A stretch of 5,353 nt of DNA from an uncultured Bacteroidales bacterium (GTDB lineage: Bacteria; Bacteroidota; Bacteroidia; Bacteroidales; P3): NCBI GenBank assembly GCA_947177315.1, contig CAMWTX010000115.1, positions 1 to 5,353 of the forward strand. The letters run 5' to 3'. A model generated the notes under the pieces. That model worked only from the letters and a program-made list of their open reading frames with translations, was not told where the DNA came from and made no database searches. The translations under genes and the position numbers were made by a program. Below are positions 1-5,353 of the stretch, piece by piece (positions within the stretch are counted from its first letter, which is position 1; each line of letters begins with the position of its first letter).

Positions 1-1251
1 GTTCAGGTAGCTTACAAAATAACCGTCGCGCTGCCAACCCAAGTCTCCACCGTTCTGCTGGGCGGAGGGAGCTTCCGAATAAGTGGCTGCCAGTTGGGCG
101 AAGTGGCCGGGATTCTGGTTGATGACGGCTTTCAGGGAGTCTGCCAACAGACGGGATTGTTCCTTGTTGCGGCCGCTCTGGCTGCCGGCTTCGGTATAGG
201 AGAGGAAGATATGTTGCAGGCGTACGCTGTCGGGGCGCATCTGAACGTCTAAGAGGGCGGCCATCTGGAACGTGCGTCCTATGCGGCGGGGTGCGAAGAA
301 AGTGCCCGCCTTGGCATTGAAAAGCGTATCCCAACCGGGAAAGATTTCTTCTTTGTTGCGGTAGAGGCTGTCGAAACGTTGGCCGGAGGTAACCGCGTTC
401 ACGAAATCGGGAATGGAGGTTTCGTGCTGGAATTCATCGTAAAGTTGGGCAACGTGGTTTTCGAGTTCGGCCATATCCTGAGGCGTGGGCGTTACGTCAA
501 ACACCACATAGTCTAAGGTACGGCTCTTGTTCTGTTTGAACATGAACTTGTTCTCGTCGTAAAAACGCTTGAAGTCGCTCTTGTCGATCTGCACGTCGGC
601 GTCCGCGATTCTGGAGTAGGGCAGCATGACCCAGCTTGCCGTAACCGTGGAGGCCAAAGGACCGCTTTGGAAAGCCGCCAAAGCACGGGGCATATAGAAC
701 GACTTGGCGGCGAGGTTGTTGTATTTTTCCTTGACCCTTTCGTTCTTGATGATGCGTTCCAGTTCGCTCAAAGCCACCTTGTCCTGGTCGGAAAGCTGGT
801 CGAAATTGTTGATGATGTTCATTACCTGCTGGCGGTCGTAGATGCCCGTCTGCGGATTGGTAAAGTATTGATAGAGGTAGGGGCTGATGAACTTGCCGTA
901 GTACATGTCGTTCATTTCGGCCGTGCTTACCTGCAAGCCCGTGGTTTGGCAGGCTTCGTTGATCAGCATGTCGGAAACAAGACGCTGCCAGGCCATGTTG
1001 CGGATTTGGCTCATGTCTTCTTCGGTAATCTTGACATCGGCACCCTGGGCGCGTTTGTATTGTTCGGTAATCTGATCCACATCGGCCGCAAAGCTGCTGT
1101 AGGAAACCGTTTCACCGTTGATTACAGCCACGGGAGGCGCGCTTTGGCCTCTTCTGCCAAAAGCGTCTTGGATAACGAAACCGATAATGGCGATGCCGAT
1201 TAAGGCGACTGCAAGGCCGGCGTGTTTTCTGATTCTACCGATAATAGCCAT
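1..1251 (-). CDS. ppiD: PpiD/SurA-like membrane-anchored peptidyl-prolyl cis-trans isomerase (C-terminal part outside window)
   Basis: Reading leftward from an ATG at 1251, the frame is open for 417 codons to the window edge, so the protein is truncated by the window and not by mutation. Residues 1-10 are basic (MAIIGRIRKH) and 11-28 are a hydrophobic segment (LAVALIGIAIIGFVIQ core) followed by charged residues, which fits a single inner-membrane anchor with the rest in the periplasm. Residues about 40-330 fit a SurA_N/PpiD-type chaperone region, starting with VAVINGETVSYSSF. From about 341 a parvulin (PPIC rotamase) domain begins: QHIFLSYT at 346-353, FAQLAATYSEAPSA at 384-397 and the GGDLGW signature at 401-406. 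In this family the protein binds newly exported, unfolded polypeptides at the membrane and may isomerise X-Pro bonds. Full-length Bacteroidales homologues are usually about 700 residues, so roughly 300 lie beyond the edge. The start is supported by the anchor directly after it and by a promoter about 55 bases upstream. SurA is an alternative name, but the uncleaved anchor favours PpiD. Confidence 0.93.
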   Translation of the reverse strand, partial: MAIIGRIRKHAGLAVALIGIAIIGFVIQDAFGRRGQSAPPVAVINGETVSYSSFAADVDQITEQYKRAQGADVKITEEDMSQIRNMAWQRLVSDMLINEACQTTGLQVSTAEMNDMYYGKFISPYLYQYFTNPQTGIYDRQQVMNIINNFDQLSDQDKVALSELERIIKNERVKEKYNNLAAKSFYMPRALAAFQSGPLASTVTASWVMLPYSRIADADVQIDKSDFKRFYDENKFMFKQNKSRTLDYVVFDVTPTPQDMAELENHVAQLYDEFQHETSIPDFVNAVTSGQRFDSLYRNKEEIFPGWDTLFNAKAGTFFAPRRIGRTFQMAALLDVQMRPDSVRLQHIFLSYTEAGSQSGRNKEQSRLLADSLKAVINQNPGHFAQLAATYSEAPSAQQNGGDLGWQRDGYFVSYLN

Positions 1252-1283
1252 CTTCTACTAATGTTTTTTGGTAAGTAAAATAA

Positions 1284-1296
1284 GGGTCTCAGACCC
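1284..1296. repeat. Perfect palindrome in the leader of the isomerase gene
   Basis: GGGTCT-C-AGACCC is a 13-base perfect inverted repeat. As RNA it could form a small hairpin with five GC-rich base pairs and a three-base loop. It lies just downstream of the predicted transcription start of the leftward isomerase transcript, within its leader of about 50 bases. On that strand it is followed by TTATTTTACTT, so it could be a weak attenuator, a 5' stabilising hairpin or a repressor site. Its role is inference; only the symmetry is directly visible. Confidence 0.45.
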
Positions 1297-1308
1297 AAAA
1301 ATGCGGCG

Positions 1309-1340
1309 CAAATGTAAGAATTTCCCTCCACATATTCAAC
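1309..1340 (-). promoter_or_regulatory. Bacteroidota-type promoter for the isomerase gene
   Basis: On the minus strand the -7 box is TACATTTG (1316 to 1309), an exact match to the Bacteroidota primary-sigma consensus TAnnTTTG. A -33 element GTTG (1340 to 1337) matches three of the four bases of TTTG. The spacer is 20 bases, within the usual 19-21. Transcription would start near 1302, giving a leader of about 50 bases before the ATG at 1251. Confidence 0.72.
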
Positions 1341-1345
1341 ATATG
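1331..1345. repeat. CATAT-n5-ATATG inverted repeat between divergent promoters (possible operator)
   Basis: CATAT (1331-1335) and ATATG (1341-1345) are inverted copies around the centre TTCAAC-type spacer (1336-1340). The repeat covers the -33 element of the leftward promoter and the place expected for the -33 element of the rightward one. A regulator bound here could affect both transcripts. The arms are short and AT-rich, so chance symmetry is a real alternative. Confidence 0.3.
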
Positions 1346-1356
1346 AAAATTTTATT

Positions 1357-1364
1357 TAACTTTG
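1357..1364 (+). promoter_or_regulatory. -7 box of the rightward promoter for the small lipoprotein
   Basis: TAACTTTG is an exact match to the Bacteroidota -7 consensus TAnnTTTG and is followed by C, as is common in this phylum. A -33 TTTG is not clear: the bases 19-21 upstream fall in 1333-1337 and match poorly. Transcription would start near 1371, giving an unusually long A-rich leader of about 95 bases before the ATG at 1466. Confidence 0.55.
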
Positions 1365-1381
1365 CACGTTTTTTGAGTGAA

Positions 1382-1402
1382 CGCCCGGACGGAGGTTCGG
1401 CG
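1382..1402 (+). promoter_or_regulatory. Possible 5'-leader stem-loop of the lipoprotein mRNA
   Basis: Bases 1382-1390 can pair with 1395-1402: CG, one bulged C, then CCGGAC against GTTCGGCG, with one G-U pair and a GGAG loop at 1391-1394. It is the only GC-rich patch in an otherwise A-rich leader and starts about ten bases after the predicted transcription start. Such a 5' hairpin commonly protects an mRNA from decay. Pairing was done by eye, with no energy calculation. Confidence 0.35.
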
Positions 1403-1465
1403 GTGAACTTAACAAACTGGAAACAAGAAACAAACTAAAAATAACCTTTAAAAACAATTAAAACG

Positions 1466-1684
1466 ATGAAAAAATTGGTTCTCGTTTGCGCCGCTTTGGC
1501 CGCGTTTGCCTTTGTAGCCTGCAAATCCAACAAGACCGCTGCTCCCGTTGAAGCAGAAGTTGCTACCGAAGAAGTTGCCGTTGTAGAAAACGACAGCATC
1601 TGCCCCGAAACCGGCAAGGTTTGCGACATGGAACAGAAAGCTGAATGCGAAAAAGTTTGCGACAAGAAAGAAGCTGCCGAATAA
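1466..1684 (+). CDS. Small cysteine-containing predicted lipoprotein, 72 residues
   Basis: The function is unknown. Residues 1-18 form a short lipoprotein signal: a KK n-region, a hydrophobic core (LVLVCAALAAFAFVA) and a predicted lipidated Cys19 in the context FVAC-KSN. Phe at -3 is tolerated in this phylum but makes the lipobox imperfect. The residue after the Cys is Lys and no acidic surface-export signal follows, so a periplasm-facing anchored position is more likely than surface display (inference). Residues 20-44 are a low-complexity A/E/V stretch typical of tiny Bacteroidales lipoproteins. Residues 45-66 carry four cysteines, C46-x6-C53-x7-C61-x3-C65, among acidic and lysine residues, which could form disulfides or bind metal. 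The start is fixed by the signal peptide and an A-rich upstream region; there is no clear Shine-Dalgarno. It stands alone, with its own promoter and a strong terminator 20 bases after the stop. The leader length and strong terminator suggest an abundant transcript. The antisense frame over it is a shadow. Confidence 0.85.
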   Translation: MKKLVLVCAALAAFAFVACKSNKTAAPVEAEVATEEVAVVENDSICPETGKVCDMEQKAECEKVCDKKEAAE

Positions 1685-1704
1685 TCAGTGTTCACGCAAA
1701 TTCT

Positions 1705-1741
1705 AAAAAAGCCGCTTGACTTAAGTCAAGCGGCTTTTTTT
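1705..1741 (+). terminator. Strong rho-independent terminator, perfectly palindromic
   Basis: GCCGCTTGACTTAAGTCAAGCGGC at 1711-1734 is a perfect palindrome that folds as a 10-bp stem with a TTAA loop. It is flanked by six A before and seven T after, so A-T pairs can extend the stem. It ends the lipoprotein transcript 20 bases after its stop codon. The symmetry would let it work in both directions, but no gene points into it from the right. Confidence 0.93.
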
Positions 1742-1753
1742 ATATTTTTGCCG

Positions 1754-1760
1754 TACTTTG
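1754..1760 (+). promoter_or_regulatory. Probable -7 box of the DPP IV operon promoter
   Basis: TACTTTG followed by CA resembles the Bacteroidota -7 box with one spacer base missing. An overlapping candidate, TATTTTTG at 1743-1750, matches the consensus exactly. Neither has a convincing -33 TTTG at the usual spacing, because that position is occupied by the preceding terminator. A promoter is expected here, since the strong terminator upstream should stop read-through. Transcription would begin near 1757-1767, giving a very short leader. Confidence 0.42.
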
Positions 1761-1772
1761 CAATAGTGAAAC

Positions 1773-4139
1773 ATGACAAAAATGAACATCAGAAACTTTA
1801 GCCGGGTCGCTTGCCTGCTTCTCTCCTGCGGGCTTTGCTTTTCCGGGAAAGGGCAGGAAAAAATGCAGAACAAAGAAATCGTGGTGGATTCCATCTTCTT
1901 TTCGCCCGCTTTCCAACAAAAGACCTTGACGGGCATCGCCTCCCTGTTGGAAGAAAACGAGTATTACGTATTAGACAAGGGCATCCTTTACCAATGCAGC
2001 CGCCAGAAAAACGGAAAGGAAAAGCGAACCGTACTGGTGAATCCGTCCAAAGACGCCCGTTTCCAGGGTCAGGAATGGCAACCGCAGCGGTTTGAGTTCA
2101 ACAATGCCAAAAACAGAGTGCTGTTGCTGTCGGGGCGCAAGGCGGTGTATCGCCGTTCGGCCTATTACCAGGCGGTTGTGTGGACCAAAGACAATAGCGG
2201 AAAGTTCGTCGATCCGTTGGTGTTGAGCCAAAACGGGGCGATACAGGAAGTTTGTTTCAGCCCGGACGGCGAAAAGATTTCCTATATACGGCAAAACAAC
2301 CTCTATTATTACGATTTTGCCACCGGCAAGGAGGTGGCTTTAACGCAGGACGGCGTGGAGAACCGCATCCGCAACGGGCATACCGACTGGGTTTATGAAG
2401 AAGAATTCGGCTTTACCAAAGCCTACGATTGGAATCCCGACTCCAAGACGATAGCCTATCTGAAGTTCGATGAATCGGCCTTGAAAGAATACGACATGAC
2501 CATCTGGGGTGATCTCTACCCCCAAACCTACCGCTACAAATATCCCAAGGCCGGCGAGGATAATTCAAAGGTGAGCCTTTGGCTCTACGAGCTTGCCACG
2601 CAGGAAAACCGGCAGCTGAGCCTGGATGCCGACTCCATCGAATACTATCCGCGTATCTTCTGGAATCCTTCGGGTTCGGAACTGGTGCTTTATACCTTGA
2701 ACCGTCATCAGGACGATTTCAGAATATGGGGCGTGGCCATGAACGGCAACGCGCGCGTGCTTTACCGGGAGCGTAACGCGGCATACGTGGATATCCACGA
2801 CGATGTTTACTTTTTTCAGGACGGCAGGCGTATGCTGCTGGCTACCGAAAAAGACGGCTACAACCATCTTTACCTTTTCGATTTGGAAGCCAGGAACGAC
2901 AAGGGCGTGTTGCTGACTCCCGGCCAATATGACGTGACCGCGCTCTATGGCGTGGATGAGGCCAACCGGCGTGTTTTCTTTCAGGCCGCCTATACCTCGC
3001 CCGCCGACCGGGATCTGATGTGCGTGGACTTGGACGGCAAGAACCTGCGCCGCCCCGCTTTGGACCTGCAGCGCAAGGGGGGCTGCACCTATGCCACCTT
3101 CAATCCTGATTTTTCGTATATGGTGGTGGAACATTCCGCGGCCAACCGGCCGGCATCCTACTACCTGTACCATATCGGCCTGCAGGATGAACAACTGGTT
3201 CGCTGCCTGCTGAGCAACAACCATATCGAAGAAACCGCCAAACAGCATGCGTTTGTGGAAAAAGAGTTTTTCCGTATTCCCGTGCCGCTCACCGGCATGG
3301 GCGAAAACGCCTTTATGGATTCCCGTTTCTTCGGCATGCAGCGCATGGAACAGAAGTCTGGGAAAGAAGCGCAGAATCCGCGCCAGGTCTATCTGCAGGC
3401 ATGGATTATGAAACCTGCCGAAATCGGTACGGAAGCGGCCGGGGACAAGAAATATCCGGTGCTGATGTTCTTGTACGGAGGCCCCGGTTCGCAGCAGGTG
3501 ATGAATGAGCTCCGCCCGTATCAGACCCTCGATTACGCTTGGTATCAGATGTTGGTACGCCAAGGCTACGTGGTGGTTTGCGTGGATAACCGGGGAACCG
3601 GAGGCCGGGGCGAGGCGTTCAAGAAGTGCACCTACCTGCAGTTGGGCAAATACGAAACCCAAGACCAGATTGCCGCCGCCCGCTATCTGAGCGAACTGCC
3701 GTATGTGGATTCCTCGCGCATCGGCATCTGGGGCTGGAGCTACGGCGGGTTCATGTCTTCCAATTGCTTGTTCCAAGGACAGGGCGTGTTCAAGGCGGCC
3801 ATGGCGGTGGCTCCCGTAACCAACTGGAAATACTACGACGACGTATATACCGAACGTTTTATGCGCACGCCGCAGGAAAATCCCGACGGTTACGAGCTCA
3901 ACAGCCCGATTCATTATGCCGGGAAACTGCAGGGCAACTACCTTTTGGTGCATGGAACGGCAGACGACAACGTGCATTTTCAGAATTCGGTGGATTTGGT
4001 GACCGCTTTGCAGAAAGCAGGCAAGCAGTTTCAGTTCATGATGTATCCGAACAAGAACCACGGGATGGGCAGCAACGAAGGCTCTTCGCGCCCGCACCTG
4101 TATCATGTGCTCACCGACTTTATTCTAAAGAACCTCTAA
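1773..4139 (+). CDS. dpp4: Dipeptidyl peptidase IV (S9B family serine exopeptidase), exported
   Basis: A complete 788-residue protein that, by family, removes X-Pro or X-Ala dipeptides from peptide N-termini in the periplasm or on the outer membrane. A signal peptide (basic start, hydrophobic VACLLLSCGLCF at 12-23) probably ends at GKG-Gln28, the cut-before-Gln pattern common in Bacteroidota; LLSC19 could instead be a lipobox. The beta-propeller (DPPIV_N) spans about 115-475 and carries DWVYEEE at 205-211, whose last two Glu match the human Glu205/Glu206 pair that binds the substrate amino terminus. This motif favours DPP IV over prolyl tripeptidyl peptidase. The alpha/beta-hydrolase domain (about 560-788) has the oxyanion Tyr568 in LYGGPGSQ, nucleophile Ser656 in GWSYGG, Asp731 in HGTADDNVHF with Asn733, and His763 in KNHGMG. 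It is slightly longer than the roughly 720-residue Porphyromonas enzyme, partly through a loop at about 507-537. An in-frame ATG at 1782 is an alternative start; both keep the signal peptide. It appears to have its own promoter and is followed one base later by the thioredoxin-like gene. Confidence 0.96.
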   Translation: MTKMNIRNFSRVACLLLSCGLCFSGKGQEKMQNKEIVVDSIFFSPAFQQKTLTGIASLLEENEYYVLDKGILYQCSRQKNGKEKRTVLVNPSKDARFQGQEWQPQRFEFNNAKNRVLLLSGRKAVYRRSAYYQAVVWTKDNSGKFVDPLVLSQNGAIQEVCFSPDGEKISYIRQNNLYYYDFATGKEVALTQDGVENRIRNGHTDWVYEEEFGFTKAYDWNPDSKTIAYLKFDESALKEYDMTIWGDLYPQTYRYKYPKAGEDNSKVSLWLYELATQENRQLSLDADSIEYYPRIFWNPSGSELVLYTLNRHQDDFRIWGVAMNGNARVLYRERNAAYVDIHDDVYFFQDGRRMLLATEKDGYNHLYLFDLEARNDKGVLLTPGQYDVTALYGVDEANRRVFFQAAYTSPADRDLMCVDLDGKNLRRPALDLQRKGGCTYATFNPDFSYMVVEHSAANRPASYYLYHIGLQDEQLVRCLLSNNHIEETAKQHAFVEKEFFRIPVPLTGMGENAFMDSRFFGMQRMEQKSGKEAQNPRQVYLQAWIMKPAEIGTEAAGDKKYPVLMFLYGGPGSQQVMNELRPYQTLDYAWYQMLVRQGYVVVCVDNRGTGGRGEAFKKCTYLQLGKYETQDQIAAARYLSELPYVDSSRIGIWGWSYGGFMSSNCLFQGQGVFKAAMAVAPVTNWKYYDDVYTERFMRTPQENPDGYELNSPIHYAGKLQGNYLLVHGTADDNVHFQNSVDLVTALQKAGKQFQFMMYPNKNHGMGSNEGSSRPHLYHVLTDFILKNL

Positions 4140-4140
4140 G

Positions 4141-5353
4141 ATGCGGCTGTGGGGAAAAACTGCCGGAATCGTCTGGGGCTTGCTGTTGCCCTTGTGGCTG
4201 GCGGCTTCCGATTATACGGTAAGGATTTACGGAACGGCCAAGGGAGCCGAGGGCAGGGAAGTGGTGTGGCGTGCCGATGCCGACCCCTTTTCCATGCGTT
4301 TTGTGGAACTTGGCCGAAGCCGTATCGACGAAGACGGCTTTTTTTTGTTGCAGACCGATGCGGTGCGGGATGTGTTGCCCACCTATCTGGTGATCGACTA
4401 TTATTCCACCGGATTTTTTGCCCAGGCAGGATTTACCTACCGTTTGGAGATGGCGCCTTTCGACTATCATGTGGATGAAACCTGCAATGCCTTTATCCCC
4501 TCCGGGCAGTTTCCGGCTCTGCAATACGTTCTGCTCGATACTGCCGGCAATCCCGAAAAAGATGGCTTGAACGCGCTTGTCGGGCAATATTCGTATTGGT
4601 ACAACCGTTTGGTGGCGCGGAATTTCGAACGGGTCAACATACAGGGCGACGCGCGTCCGGTAATGGATTTCATGCGCCTTTCCGATTCGCTCTACGGCAG
4701 TTTGGAAAACCCTTATTTCGCGGACTACCGCGCTTATACGGAAGCGGAGCTGAAAGCCTTCGCGGGCTTGGCTTCCCGAAAGGAACTCTACGGGCAGTAT
4801 CTCGAAAACAAGCCGATGAACGTGCATAACTCCGCCTATATCGCGTTTCTGAAATCGTATTATGCGGATTATTTCCAAAACAACCGTTTCTTGCCGTTCG
4901 CCCAGGTGGCGCGTATTCTGAACCGTAAGGATTTTACCGACGGGGAGCGTCTATCCTGCCTTGCCGACAGCATGGGGCTGGATTATTCGCTCAAGGGGGA
5001 ACGCCTGCGCGAGTGGGTGCTGATAAGCGCCTGTTCCGAAATATTCGGCGATGAACGCATTGATGAGGACAATCTGACGGGGATGCTGCGCTTCTTGCAG
5101 CGGAACACCAAGTTTCCGGCACATGCGGCGGCTCTCGAAAACCTGTTGGATGCAAGGGAAAAGGCGCGGGTACGGCCTTATTTCAAGGGCGTCGAGCTTA
5201 CCGATAGCGCCAGCCATGCCGTCAAGGTGGAGGATTTGTTGGAAAAAGACAAATTCCACTATTTTGTTTTTGTAAAGGCGGGTTACGGGCAGTGCCCTTC
5301 CTGCCGCACAGAAGCGGATTACCTGCATAAAATTCAGCAGCGCGTCCTGATAC
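4141..5353 (+). CDS. Exported thioredoxin-like protein with long N-terminal region (C-terminal part outside window)
   Basis: The frame is open for 404 codons to the right edge, so the end is missing. Residues 1-22 form a signal peptide (MRLWGKTAG, then a hydrophobic run ending LWLAAS), so the protein should work in the periplasm or be outer-membrane linked. Residues about 24-105 look like the beta-sandwich found at the start of many Bacteroidota TlpA/thioredoxin proteins (IDEDGFFLLQT at 62-72, FAQAGFTYRLEM at 93-104). Residues about 106-350 are rich in Tyr, Phe, Leu and charged residues, look mostly helical, and match nothing I recognise. From about 365 a thioredoxin-like fold begins: a beta strand FHYFVFVKA at 372-380, then CPSC at 385-388 followed by RTEADYL, the place of the WCxxC redox motif; the usual Trp before the first Cys is replaced by Gln. 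About 100 residues of the fold should follow. The start lies one base after the DPP IV stop with no clear ribosome site, implying co-transcription and translational coupling. Substrate and direction of thiol chemistry are unknown. Confidence 0.82.
   Translation, partial: MRLWGKTAGIVWGLLLPLWLAASDYTVRIYGTAKGAEGREVVWRADADPFSMRFVELGRSRIDEDGFFLLQTDAVRDVLPTYLVIDYYSTGFFAQAGFTYRLEMAPFDYHVDETCNAFIPSGQFPALQYVLLDTAGNPEKDGLNALVGQYSYWYNRLVARNFERVNIQGDARPVMDFMRLSDSLYGSLENPYFADYRAYTEAELKAFAGLASRKELYGQYLENKPMNVHNSAYIAFLKSYYADYFQNNRFLPFAQVARILNRKDFTDGERLSCLADSMGLDYSLKGERLREWVLISACSEIFGDERIDEDNLTGMLRFLQRNTKFPAHAAALENLLDAREKARVRPYFKGVELTDSASHAVKVEDLLEKDKFHYFVFVKAGYGQCPSCRTEADYLHKIQQRVLI

Noticed and set aside
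667..1203. A 178-codon plus-strand open frame opposite the isomerase
   Set aside because: The opposite strand carries the clear membrane anchor and SurA/PpiD-like sequence; this frame is its complement shadow.
1391..1394. GGAG loop read as a CsrA-type binding site
   Set aside because: CsrA is generally not found in Bacteroidales, so a GGA loop alone is not evidence for such control.
1252..1465. Riboswitch or small RNA gene in the divergent intergenic region
   Set aside because: Apart from one short hairpin and two small palindromes the region is AT-rich with no conserved riboswitch core that I can recognise.
1435..1695. An 86-codon minus-strand open frame over the small lipoprotein
   Set aside because: The plus frame has a lipoprotein signal, promoter and terminator; the minus frame is Ser/Thr/Ala-rich noise.
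1705..1740. The 36-base perfect palindrome as an attachment site, inverted-repeat end or operator
   Set aside because: Position just after a stop codon, GC-rich stem, short loop and following T-tract are fully explained by a terminator; no partner copy is seen in the window.
2565..4106. A 513-codon open frame on the minus strand opposite DPP IV
   Set aside because: It lies wholly within a gene with intact catalytic motifs, and its translation is a His/Val/Arg/Gln-rich string with no recognisable domain, as expected from the complement of a GC-biased coding frame.
3626..4222. A 198-codon plus-strand frame overlapping the end of DPP IV and the start of the next gene
   Set aside because: It is out of frame with the catalytic Asp and His motifs of DPP IV, is Arg/Gly/His-rich and shows no domain.
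4120..4878. A 252-codon minus-strand open frame over the thioredoxin-like gene
   Set aside because: It overlaps a coding frame with signal peptide and CPSC motif, spans the DPP IV junction, and has no promoter or recognisable domain.

Overview
The window looks like chromosomal DNA from a member of the Bacteroidota, most likely Bacteroidales. The evidence is the promoter style (-7 boxes of the TAnnTTTG type rather than TATAAT), A-rich leaders with no strong Shine-Dalgarno sequences, a small lipoprotein of a Bacteroidales type, a DPP IV-type S9 peptidase whose signal peptide appears to be cut just before Gln, and a thioredoxin-like protein with a long N-terminal extension. Coding DNA is fairly GC-rich and the intergenic DNA is AT-rich. 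I see no mobile element, phage, CRISPR, tRNA or rRNA. The genus cannot be fixed from this window.

Layout: (1) 1-1251, minus strand: the first 417 residues of a membrane-anchored PpiD/SurA-like peptidyl-prolyl isomerase, cut by the left window edge inside its parvulin domain. (2) 1252-1465: a 214-base divergent intergenic region holding two back-to-back promoters, a small palindrome where their -33 regions meet, a second palindrome in the isomerase leader, and a possible stem-loop at the 5' end of the rightward transcript. (3) 1466-1684, plus strand: a 72-residue predicted lipoprotein with four cysteines near its C-terminus, closed by a perfectly palindromic terminator. (4) 1773-4139: a complete dipeptidyl peptidase IV-type exopeptidase with all catalytic and amino-terminus-binding motifs. 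(5) 4141-5353: a gene starting one base after the DPP IV stop, encoding an exported thioredoxin-like protein that runs off the right edge just after its CPSC motif.

All four proteins are predicted to act in the cell envelope: a folding catalyst, a Cys-containing lipoprotein, a prolyl dipeptidase and a probable thiol-disulfide protein. DPP IV and the thioredoxin-like gene are very likely co-transcribed and translationally coupled. The isomerase and the lipoprotein diverge from a shared control region. The link between these two pairs is inference from position only. I did not find a clearly new multi-gene system. The less ordinary items are the Cys-patterned lipoprotein, the compact divergent promoter region, the very short predicted DPP IV leader and the tight pairing of DPP IV with the thioredoxin-like gene.
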